Positions 53,524-62,067 of a stretch of DNA of 64,000 nucleotides are shown here, piece by piece (position 1 is the stretch's first letter; each line of letters starts with the position of its first letter). Where the stretch lies: positions 248,001-312,000 of the forward strand of contig JAPFFF010000033.1 in the NCBI GenBank assembly GCA_039105265.1, given 5' to 3'. The notes below the pieces were generated by a model that saw only the letters and a program-made list of their open reading frames with translations, made no database searches and was not told the DNA's origin. Made by a program: the position numbers and the translations under genes. Source of the stretch: Tritrichomonas musculus. Its lineage: Eukaryota; Parabasalia; Tritrichomonadida; Tritrichomonadidae.

Positions 53524-54387
53524 ATGAGTCAACATAAAAACGTTATGAATGAAGTTAAACATCTTATTCAAGAGTCGTTACGTAAAAACCAACGTGATAT
53601 TGAGATGGCATTGATTAAACCACTAAGTGAAGAGTATCCATTCTCATCAAATGGTATCTACTTTTTAATTGGTAAGATGGGCGCTGGTAAATCATTCTGG
53701 ATATGGTCACACATCATGATAACTGAACGACTATTTGCTAAGCCATACTATAGTAAGATCATCTTCTGTTCAACGTCGGGCAAACTTGATAAGACAGCTG
53801 AAGTACTATCCAAAAACGTTAAGACACCCATTGAATACCTTAAAGAAGAACATCTATTACCATATCTCAAGCGTCATCTCAAACGCAAGCTCAAGTACTA
53901 TGCTATGGTTAAACATGTGTTATCAAAAATGGTTGACACCAATGAGGAGATGGCAAGAATCATTTCAAAGCATTCATTAAGTGAGATTGAAGATAGGATT
54001 GCATACATAGCAAATAAGCTAGTTAAATATCAAACAGCTTCATACCCATACAACACACTGCTGGTTCTTGATGATGCAGCTGGATCACCACTACTTAAGA
54101 ATGGCAACAGTGAACTATGTCGTTTACTCACTAAGACACGTCACTACAACTTAACCTGCATCATAGCAGTGCAAACACTTCGATTCGTTCATCTCAACGT
54201 TAAACGTTTAGCTACTGACATCATATGCTATAGTGGCTTCAGTAAAGAGGATTTCACATCAATGCTACAGCAAACACCTAACAATCTTGACATCAAATCA
54301 ACAACAGAAGCATACCTCAATCATAATGGCCAACATGATAAATTCATAATCAATATCACAGCCAATCAATCACACTTTGAAGTTTAA
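53524..54387 (+). CDS. A32-like genome-packaging ATPase (FtsK/HerA superfamily)
   Basis: The 287-residue protein has a P-loop GKMGAGKS (50-57) in a hydrophobic strand, a Walker B strand LLVLDDAAG (about 179-187), and an arginine/sensor region typical of this family (TKTRHYNLTCIIAVQTL, about 202-218). Poxvirus A32-like ATPases pump DNA into capsids; the presence of one next to an integrase is diagnostic for Polinton-like viruses. Length is in the family's usual range. Downstream, a 134-residue gene starts 12 bases after the stop. Confidence 0.88.
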   Translation: MSQHKNVMNEVKHLIQESLRKNQRDIEMALIKPLSEEYPFSSNGIYFLIGKMGAGKSFWIWSHIMITERLFAKPYYSKIIFCSTSGKLDKTAEVLSKNVKTPIEYLKEEHLLPYLKRHLKRKLKYYAMVKHVLSKMVDTNEEMARIISKHSLSEIEDRIAYIANKLVKYQTASYPYNTLLVLDDAAGSPLLKNGNSELCRLLTKTRHYNLTCIIAVQTLRFVHLNVKRLATDIICYSGFSKEDFTSMLQQTPNNLDIKSTTEAYLNHNGQHDKFIINITANQSHFEV

Positions 54388-54399
54388 TGAATTACAAAC

Positions 54400-54804
54400 A
54401 TGGGATTCAAAAATTTCATTACCAGTGGATGGAACAGATTAAAAAGTGATGTCCATCAAGGATTGATTGGTGCAAAGAACGTAGCACACCGCATATGGAA
54501 CGCTACTAAGAAGGGATTGGTTGGTGCAAAGAACTATGCTATGAACAATCCTAAAGCAGTTGGCAATATACTACATGCTATCACACCATTTGCAACAGCA
54601 TTCAATCCAACGTTAGGTGCAATCACTACAGCAGGTGCCAATATATTCAGTCACATGCCAAAGGGGTCGGTCACAGATAAGCTAGTTAAAATCAGTGAAC
54701 AGTTTGCACGTGGTGAGTTGAAACCAAGTGGATCGCCATCAGCACAAGCAGCAGCTGACCTACGTAAGAGATCACACAATGCAGTACCATTCAGAAGTGT
54801 TTAA
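54400..54804 (+). CDS. small basic Gly/Ala-rich protein of the virus-like element
   Basis: A 134-residue product with two similar amphipathic segments (GLIGAKNVAHRIWNATKKGL then VGAKNYAMNNPKAVGNI), a hydrophobic Ala/Thr/Gly-rich centre (AITPFATAFNPTLGAITTAG, about 60-80), and a basic end. Small proteins with hydrophobic or amphipathic stretches in this position of virus-like elements can be minor virion or membrane-active proteins, but I have no motif to prove it. The internal duplication LxGAKN is visible directly. Confidence 0.7.
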   Translation: MGFKNFITSGWNRLKSDVHQGLIGAKNVAHRIWNATKKGLVGAKNYAMNNPKAVGNILHAITPFATAFNPTLGAITTAGANIFSHMPKGSVTDKLVKISEQFARGELKPSGSPSAQAAADLRKRSHNAVPFRSV

Positions 54805-54814
54805 CGACGTTTAA

Positions 54815-54982
54815 ATGAGTTTCAACACAAGAACTAATGCATATAGATCGAACAATTCAGTTATCGTATCTGGACCTGGTACGATGTATAATGAAGTAAC
54901 TAGACCTAGATCAAATACCAAACAATATTATGCTAATACTAACACACATGATGTAACCGCATTTGAGAGAGCACTTGAGTGA
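54815..54982 (+). CDS. very small protein of the virus-like element (55 residues)
   Basis: ATG at 54815, TGA at 54980-54982, 10 bases after the previous stop. The product is polar, rich in N, T, S and Y (YRSNNSVIVSGPGTMYNEVT) and has no transmembrane helix. It keeps the strand, short spacing and codon texture of the four genes before it, so I think it is real although short. Function unknown. Confidence 0.5.
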   Translation: MSFNTRTNAYRSNNSVIVSGPGTMYNEVTRPRSNTKQYYANTNTHDVTAFERALE

Positions 54983-55500
54983 TCATTTGAATTATCACTT
55001 GATTCAACCATTTCATTGAGGTTGTCTGATGATTTATCTCTATGAATGAGTGGTTGTGTTCTTAGCTTAACGATATACTTACCCTCTTTCTTAGTAGAGA
55101 TCTGTTACGTGTTTAACTACTTCATCATTTGTAGTGGTAGTAGTATAGTATAGGCAGTGGTCGATACTCTCCCCCAGCCTATACGCTCCGCAGCCAAGCT
55201 CAGGCACGCCTTCGCTTGGAGCTTCGCATACGGCCGCGGTCGCTATGTTCCCTCTGCCTATACCTTGTGTCAATTCTGTCACGCTATGACACAATTTCCA
55301 CAAGCTTCTATACTAGGCGTCAGATTTTGTGTCAGTAACGTGACCAAATATTTACCTTCATAAGTATAATACCATTAAGAACCTAGTAAACATACAAACA
55401 TCTACTTATCATAGAAAACGCAACACCCTCATAAGCACAAATACACATCCAATTAAATACACATCATTTGTTTTCTTTTTTTGTTTTTATTCTTGTCCAA
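54983..55500. other. intergenic segment with GC-rich structured block
   Basis: Between the small gene and the helicase lies a block, 55165-55260, far richer in G and C than its surroundings. It is bracketed by a 10-base inverted repeat GTATAGGCAG (55148-55157) / CTGCCTATAC (55254-55263) and contains a CCAAGC/GCTTGG stem. Next to it TTGTGTCA (55265-55272) pairs with TGACACAA (55287-55294). These nested stems suggest a structured RNA or a replication/packaging site; no protein is convincing in any frame. Confidence 0.5.
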
Positions 55501-56901
55501 ATGACAACCAAGCAGTATGTTGACTGGAATGTGTTTGAGAGCCTTCCCGTTAAATCATATGAGATAACTTATACTAAAAGCACAGAAGAAGAAGAGATGA
55601 CCATAGAGAAAGCCATAAAGAAGTTCATCTGTCAAGCACCTATTGGTTCAGGAAAATCAACAGCAATAAGGAAATGTATCTATAACACAGTACCTGATAA
55701 CAAGTTCATACTCATCGTACCTACCATTAACATCGCTGCGGAGTTCTACTCTAAGTTGTATGTAGCATTAAACAACAATCACCCCGAGAACATAGATGAA
55801 ATGATAAAGTTATGTGTAAAGGAAGGGGCGTTTAAAGAGTTTAAGGAAGCCATCAAGCACTTTATACCTGTTGTTATAACTACATTCTCTACCGCATCTA
55901 AGTGTCTTGGAGGAATCATAGAGCATTTCTATCACCACCAAATAGATTTCAACAGTGAATACACACTCCTTATTGATGAAGCACACCTACTACTAGAACA
56001 CATATCGTTAATAGAGATCTGTAGAGAGTTTAATAAAGTAGGCTTGATTACTGCTACAGCATCTGACATTTCTTGCTTATCAGTCTTTGAAGAATACGAA
56101 AAGATAAACCCATTAGCCGACATCAAATACCACAGAACGATATATCTATACAAGCTGAGAAGCAATATGCAAGAGCAAAGAGAGACTATAGCTAAGCAAG
56201 TACTAGAAGAGATAAAGAGGTATGATAAGATATTAATTAAGATAGAAGACAAGAATGAATGTGAACGATTAAAGGAGTGTATCGACAATGAACTTAATAA
56301 AGCATTGTACAACTCTGATAAGAAGGAAGTAGAGATAAGTGATGAAGGCAAGTTTGTTAGCACGGAGGACGTTGATATAGTTATTGCTACTTCATGTATC
56401 CAATCAGGTCAGTCACTGAAGGAAAATCTATTGTCTATATTCATTCAGACCCCATTAGATACCGTATCATCAGTTGAACAGTTCGTAGGAAGAAACAGGA
56501 ACGAGAATTCAACAGCTTATCTATACATGAGGCAAGTAAAGGTACCAGAAGAGAAGTTTACATACAAGGTAGCCAAGAACAGATATAAGACAAGATTAAA
56601 TCAATTGAGAGCTAATGCATGGCAATCAATGGACAAAGATTCATGGATAAGATACATGAGCAAGATTGGAGAAGTTATTGTTGAAGAGACAAACGCCTCG
56701 ATCGAGGAAGAAACAAATAAGGATACAATAATGATAAACGAAAATGATTTGAACAGAGAGTTTAATGGCAAAAAACAGTTATATCAGCACTTTGGGTTTA
56801 AAAACGAGAAGGAAGTGCCCGAAGGATATGAAATAAGAAGTAGATATAACAGAGAGAAAGGTAAAATGCAAAGAGTATATAATTTAGTTAAGATAGAGTA
56901 A
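55501..56901 (+). CDS. SF2 DEAH-type helicase of the virus-like element (466 residues)
   Basis: I take the ATG at 55501; the frame is open a little further upstream but without ATG. Motifs in order: I (Walker A) APIGSGKST (about 46-54), Ia-like FILIVPTINIAAEF, II LIDEAH (about 157-162), III TATA (about 184-187), a motif V-like IATSCIQSGQS and VI QFVGRNRN (about 326-333). This is a superfamily 2 helicase, a class that in DNA viruses acts in replication initiation or transcription. The C-terminal 110 residues are charged and helical, with FGKKQ/YQHFGF-like features of unknown role. It lies on the same strand as the integrase module, separated by the GC-rich block, and is followed by repeat DNA. 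Confidence 0.82.
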   Translation: MTTKQYVDWNVFESLPVKSYEITYTKSTEEEEMTIEKAIKKFICQAPIGSGKSTAIRKCIYNTVPDNKFILIVPTINIAAEFYSKLYVALNNNHPENIDEMIKLCVKEGAFKEFKEAIKHFIPVVITTFSTASKCLGGIIEHFYHHQIDFNSEYTLLIDEAHLLLEHISLIEICREFNKVGLITATASDISCLSVFEEYEKINPLADIKYHRTIYLYKLRSNMQEQRETIAKQVLEEIKRYDKILIKIEDKNECERLKECIDNELNKALYNSDKKEVEISDEGKFVSTEDVDIVIATSCIQSGQSLKENLLSIFIQTPLDTVSSVEQFVGRNRNENSTAYLYMRQVKVPEEKFTYKVAKNRYKTRLNQLRANAWQSMDKDSWIRYMSKIGEVIVEETNASIEEETNKDTIMINENDLNREFNGKKQLYQHFGFKNEKEVPEGYEIRSRYNREKGKMQRVYNLVKIE

Positions 56902-56939
56902 ACCATTCAATTATATATTTTTATTTTATGAAGCAATCA

Positions 56940-57835
56940 TTTAATATCAACATTATCAGCATCAGCATCAACAACAACAGCATCTATCAACATTATTAAT
57001 ATCAACAACAACAGCATCTATCAACATTATTTAGCATCAACCAAGAGCATCTATCAACCAACATTATTAATATCATCATCAACCAACAGCATCATTTACT
57101 ATCAACAACATTAACCAACGGCATCTATCATTAACAACAATATTAACATTATTTAACATCAACCAACACCATCATCTATCAACACCATCACATATCATCA
57201 ACATCAGTATTAACATTATTAATATCATCCATAAACAACAGCATCAACATCAACTATCAACAGCATCTATCAACAACAACAGCATTATCCATCAACATCA
57301 ACCAACAGCATCAACAACAACTATCAACTATCAACAACAACAACAGCATCTATCATTAACATTATTAATATTATTTAGTATTATCAACAACAACAACACC
57401 ATCTATTAACATCTATCAACAACAGCATTTATCATTATCAACAGCATCAACATCAACAGCATTTACTATTAACATCTATCATTAACAGCATCTATCGACA
57501 ACATCAACATCAACACCATCTATTAGCATTATTAATATCGACAACAACATTATTAATATTATCATCAACAACGGCATTAACAACATCAGTATTAACATTA
57601 TTTAGTATCATTATCAATGGCATCATATATCAACAACAACAACAGCATCATCTATCAACATCAATAACAACAGCATCTATTAACATTATTAATATCAACA
57701 ACAACAACATCAACGACGGCATCTATCAACAACAGCATCATCCATCAACGACGGCATCATCTATCATTATTAATATCAACAACGGCATCATTTATCATTT
57801 ATCAACAACACCCAAAAATAATGTTAAAGTTTAGT
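56940..57835. repeat. low-complexity repeat of CAACAACAGCATCTATCAACATT type
   Basis: About 0.9 kb built almost entirely of the short words CAACAA, CAGCATC, TATCAACA and TTATTAATAT in varying order, with no G-rich word and no reading frame of interest. The degenerate arrangement points to slippage plus drift and not to a fixed-period satellite. It begins about 40 bases after the helicase stop. Confidence 0.85.
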
Positions 57836-60360
57836 TCTCAACACCAATCTATTCGTTCAAATGCAAAAGTAACAATTAATATTTAAATCAAGAAAGTTTA
57901 AAAGTGACAAATCAATCAGTAATTAGTAATCAACAACAATCGAATCATTAACAACATCCACGTATTTTTCATTTAAAGGTGAAGAGGTGAATTGTCACCC
58001 GATAAACACCACCTTCTTGTTTTCATTCCCTTCAATTACAACATTCAATAATATTCATTCATTTCTAAATAAGAGGCCAATTTATGTCAATTGCATTAAG
58101 GTGAAGAGCACGAGGGTTAGATCTGACCCTATTTTTCTAACCTTATTCCAGTCAATTCATTTATTCATTCCAGTCAATTCGTTTCATTCAATACCAATAA
58201 TTAGATTCAATTCACAACAAGAAAGAGTGGGACAATTCATTCGTTTCTTTCAATTCATTTATTCGTTTCATTCATTCAATTTGTTCAATAATATCACAAC
58301 AAGGTCAATCCGTTCACTCGTTTCATTCAATTCCATTTCTAAATACTAAGGTGAATTGTATTAAAGGTGAACAGGTGAATTGTCACTATATTTTTGTCAC
58401 CTCTACTTTCATTTAAACAACCACTATATGCTCCTAGAAAATGGAGTGAACAGATGACCAATTCAAACAATTTCTAAATAATCAAATAAGAGGTCAAATG
58501 CATTCGTTCGTTCAATTCCATTCATTCAATCTATTCGTTCGTTCAAAACCAGCACTCAATTTATGTAAAATGCATTAAAGGTTAACAGGTTAGATCTAAC
58601 CCTATTTTTCTAACCTTATTGCTTCCGATCAATTCGTTCAATTCCATTCATTCAACATCATTCATTCAATTCCATTCAATTCGTTTAATAGTGTAGTTAA
58701 TTTGTTCATTCAACTCAGTTCGTTTAATAGTATAGTTAATTCGTTCAATATATTCGACATTATTCATTCATTCAAATGCATTCGTTCGTTTAATTCAATT
58801 CATTTAATTCGTTCAATTCATTTATTCATTCCAGTCAATTCGATTCATTTCATTCATTCACAATAAGGTCAAATACGAGGTGAATTGTTAACTTCTGTTT
58901 TCATTCAACAACCACAACATGAAACAGAAAATGGAGTGAACAGATTCATTTCATTCGTTTGTTCAATTCACAACAAGGTCATTCCAGTCAATACTATCAT
59001 TCAATTCGTTCAATACTATCATTCGGTTCGTTCACTCAATTTATTCAATTAGATTCATTCAATACTATCATTCAATTTGTTCACTCGTTTCATTCAATTT
59101 GTTTACTCGCTCGCTCAATTCGTTCATTCAATTTATTCAATTCCATTTCTAAATACTAAGGTGAATTGTCGCCTCTGCTTTCGATCAACAACCACAACAT
59201 GAAAATGGAGTGAACAGATTCATTTAATTCATTCAACATCATTCATTCAATTCGTTCAATCTATTCGACATTATTCATTCATTCAAATAAGAGGTCAAAT
59301 GCATTGATGAGAAATAACACTTATAATAATATCACAACAAGGCCGTTTCATTCAATTCATTCAATTCGATTCTATTCGTTCAATAACACTTATAATAATA
59401 TCACAACAAGGTTAATTCATGTCAAATACAGGTGACGAAAATCGGGTGAGAATTCACCTCTTCACCCATGACTATATTTTTCAAATAAGAGGCCAATTCA
59501 TTCAATATTATCATTCATTCAATTCCTTTCATTCATTCAATTCATTTAATTCATTTAATAATTAGATTCGTTCAAGTACTAAGGTTAATTCACGTTATCA
59601 ATCAATAATGCTTCTTAGATAATGTAATGGACAGATTCAAATATAGGTCAAATACTAAGGCCAATTCATGTAAAATGCATTTAACAAATACCGCTTCATG
59701 TCACTGAATAGAACAAGTAAGATAAAGATGACAGGTCAAATACAAGGGTTAGAAAAATAGGGTTAGATCTAACCCTCGTGCTCTTCACCTTATTAGTAAT
59801 CAGTTCCTAAAAATGAAGTGGACAGATATAAGTAAAATAAATGAAAATATTTTTTGGTTTCGCTAATGTCACTGTGTCATCAGATGTCACCGGATAAATC
59901 AGTTCATGAAAAATGAGGTGGACAGATGACAGATGACAGGTCAATTACATTTAACAACTACCTTGACTGCATTTTTCAATTCAACAAACAGCAATCAATC
60001 CAGTATTCAAACAGCACTCAATTCGTTCAATCAATCAATAATCAATTACAATTCGTTCAATCAATCAATAATAACAATAATTAGGTTCAATCAATCAGTA
60101 ATTCTATTCAATACTATCATTTGTTCATCAATCATCAAATCAAACAAAATAGGTTAGAAAAATAGGGTTAGATTTAACCATCGTGCTCTTCACCTTAATG
60201 ATCATTCTGTTTCTTGTTCTTAGATAATGAGAGACCAATTAACTACAACAAGAAAGATGTAATAATGTTCCTTGTTCCTAGATGTTCCCGGATAAATCGT
60301 TTCCTAAAAAATGGAGCGGACAGATGACAGATGACATAAACATCTTTGTTTAATATTATT
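57836..60360. repeat. repeat-rich region with TTCATTCAATTCG words and recurring longer motifs
   Basis: The background is degenerate TTCATTCAATTCGTTCAAT sequence. Embedded in it are recurring longer motifs: a hairpin-like GGGTTAGATCTAACCC box with CTATTTTTCTAACC (near 58115, 58590, 59760, 60160), a box reading about AAAATGGAGTGRACAGAT (near 58437, 58926, 59202, 59809, 59908, 60305), and GGTGAATTGTCACC-like words (57990, 58375, 58880, 59162). Open frames here (for example 57987-58349 and 58959-59159) are low-complexity artefacts. The part right of about 58485 recurs inverted in the right arm. Confidence 0.8.
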
Positions 60361-61083
60361 CCAGCGAAGACAAAAATAATATATTATTAGATCAACTCAT
60401 TCATAACTTCATTTAATACACCAAGGCACTTATCATTAACTGAATCCTTCTTGTCTATGATTAATATTAAATTACCATTCCTTTTAGTAAACTTGTATCC
60501 AGTTATCTTAATCTGATTATTAAGTTCCTTAGTATTAAATTGATTACAGTAAGGATTATTCTTTATAAGCTTCCTTAATGGTTTAATCTCATCTCTCTTA
60601 GCTAGCTCACTTATGAAGTTAAACAAAATTTCTTTTTCACTAATATCATAAATATTCATTTAAATATAAACAAAAATAATAACAAAGATTGCTTACTTAT
60701 TAATCATATCAGCAAAGACTTTATTTCTCCTCATCATCTTAGGCATCGGTTCGTAATAAACTATATCAACATCATCATCGCTCGAGTCTTCTTCTTTATT
60801 CTGTTTAATCACCTCGTTTATTATTTCTTTAGTAAGTTTCTTGTGCTCCTTTCGTTCTCTTTCTTTCTTTAAGTACTCGTTTATCTGTTGCAATTCTTGT
60901 AGTATCTGTAAACTGATATAAATTGGATCTAGATTAAGGTGGTGATTAAACTTAGGGCTGTATAAAGGAGGTTGTTCGTCTTCTTCATCTTTATTATTTG
61001 TATTATCATCTTCTTTATTATTTGTATCTTGTTCGTCATCATCATCGCTGGAGGCTTCTTCGTCATCTCTTTTTGTTTCTCGT
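58485..61083. repeat. left arm of a large inverted duplication
   Basis: Positions pair with 61371-64000 around a centre near 61227. Reading inward, position x matches 122454-x up to about 60070; beyond that the right arm carries an extra 30-base unit. Apart from this I saw almost no difference between the arms. The arm includes the 90-residue gene and most of the 207-residue gene. Confidence 0.9.
60387..60659 (-). CDS. unrecognised 90-residue protein (left-arm copy)
   Basis: ATG at 60659-60657. The protein is charged, with predicted helix-strand mix (ISEKEILFNFISELAKRD near 6-23; NQIKITGYKFTKRNGNLILI near 48-67). No domain is recognised. A second identical copy lies at 61795-62067 in the opposite arm. 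It starts 34 bases beyond the stop of the 207-residue gene on the same strand, so the two genes may be co-transcribed or at least adjacent units of the element. Confidence 0.6.
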   Translation of the reverse strand: MNIYDISEKEILFNFISELAKRDEIKPLRKLIKNNPYCNQFNTKELNNQIKITGYKFTKRNGNLILIIDKKDSVNDKCLGVLNEVMNELI

Positions 61084-61316
61084 TCGTCTTGTTCTCTTTT
61101 TGTATTATCTCGTTCGGCATCTCTTTTTATATTATCTGCATTGTCGGCATCTTCATCGTCGCTTACTTCTAATGGCTCCTTTCGTTTCTTAAGAATATAT
61201 TTTCCGTCTTTGCGTGTTGGATAAACTTCGTAAAACGGGTCTTCGATTCCTCTTAACCATTTGTTTATTATCTGTAATCGTTTTGTGCCTTTCAAGTATT
61301 CACCAGATTTGCTCAT
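60693..61316 (-). CDS. unrecognised acidic 207-residue protein (left-arm copy)
   Basis: ATG at 61316-61314. The N-terminal 45 residues are ordered and basic (RLQIINKWLRGIEDPFYEVY), the middle (50-115) is a disordered Asp/Glu/Lys/Asn-rich stretch, and the C-terminal third is a charged helix (about 130-175) with a SSDDDVDIVYYEP end. No catalytic motif. A small DNA-binding or regulatory protein of the virus-like element is possible, but nothing proves it. Only the portion outside the central spacer is repeated in the right arm. Confidence 0.6.
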   Translation of the reverse strand: MSKSGEYLKGTKRLQIINKWLRGIEDPFYEVYPTRKDGKYILKKRKEPLEVSDDEDADNADNIKRDAERDNTKREQDERETKRDDEEASSDDDDEQDTNNKEDDNTNNKDEEDEQPPLYSPKFNHHLNLDPIYISLQILQELQQINEYLKKERERKEHKKLTKEIINEVIKQNKEEDSSDDDVDIVYYEPMPKMMRRNKVFADMINK

Positions 61317-61370
61317 TTACAATAATAGTAAAAAGTAAGTTCGGTAAGTATTGTTTTTTCCTATTTTTGA
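61084..61370. other. central spacer of the inverted duplication
   Basis: These 287 bases occur once. The left part encodes the first 70-odd residues of the 207-residue protein; the right 54 bases carry an AT-rich stretch with no match to the left arm. Confidence 0.8.
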
Positions 61371-61761
61371 ACGAGAAACAAAAAGAGATGACGAAGAAGC
61401 CTCCAGCGATGATGATGACGAACAAGATACAAATAATAAAGAAGATGATAATACAAATAATAAAGATGAAGAAGACGAACAACCTCCTTTATACAGCCCT
61501 AAGTTTAATCACCACCTTAATCTAGATCCAATTTATATCAGTTTACAGATACTACAAGAATTGCAACAGATAAACGAGTACTTAAAGAAAGAAAGAGAAC
61601 GAAAGGAGCACAAGAAACTTACTAAAGAAATAATAAACGAGGTGATTAAACAGAATAAAGAAGAAGACTCGAGCGATGATGATGTTGATATAGTTTATTA
61701 CGAACCGATGCCTAAGATGATGAGGAGAAATAAAGTCTTTGCTGATATGATTAATAAGTAA
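61371..61761 (+). CDS. right-arm partial copy of the 207-residue protein gene
   Basis: This segment encodes the same sequence as residues about 79-207 of the left-arm gene, reading outward on the plus strand to the stop at 61759-61761. The arm boundary falls inside the gene, so its first part is not duplicated. No convincing start codon is present in front of it. Confidence 0.6.
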
Positions 61762-61794
61762 GCAATCTTTGTTATTATTTTTGTTTATATTTAA

Positions 61795-62067
61795 ATGAAT
61801 ATTTATGATATTAGTGAAAAAGAAATTTTGTTTAACTTCATAAGTGAGCTAGCTAAGAGAGATGAGATTAAACCATTAAGGAAGCTTATAAAGAATAATC
61901 CTTACTGTAATCAATTTAATACTAAGGAACTTAATAATCAGATTAAGATAACTGGATACAAGTTTACTAAAAGGAATGGTAATTTAATATTAATCATAGA
62001 CAAGAAGGATTCAGTTAATGATAAGTGCCTTGGTGTATTAAATGAAGTTATGAATGAGTTGATCTAA
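61795..62067 (+). CDS. unrecognised 90-residue protein (right-arm copy)
   Basis: ATG at 61795. The protein is identical to the left-arm product at 60387-60659, in mirror orientation, as expected from the inverted duplication. See that entry for what can be seen in the protein. Confidence 0.6.
   Translation: MNIYDISEKEILFNFISELAKRDEIKPLRKLIKNNPYCNQFNTKELNNQIKITGYKFTKRNGNLILIIDKKDSVNDKCLGVLNEVMNELI

Noticed and set aside
57987-58349. 120-codon open stretch and similar F/S/I/Q-rich stretches in the TTCATTCAATTCG region
   Set aside because: Low-complexity translation of repeat DNA; the mirrored right arm shows the same artefact.
49224-60170. Shared word AGATCTAAC between the 23-bp minisatellite and the GGGTTAGATCTAACCC box
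   Set aside because: Nine bases shared in repetitive AT-rich DNA may be chance; nothing else in the units matches.
60972-61192. Hydrophobic open stretches opposite the acidic 207-residue gene, resembling membrane proteins
   Set aside because: They are the complement of Asp/Glu/Asn codon runs (GAT, GAA, AAT read as ATC, TTC, ATT).
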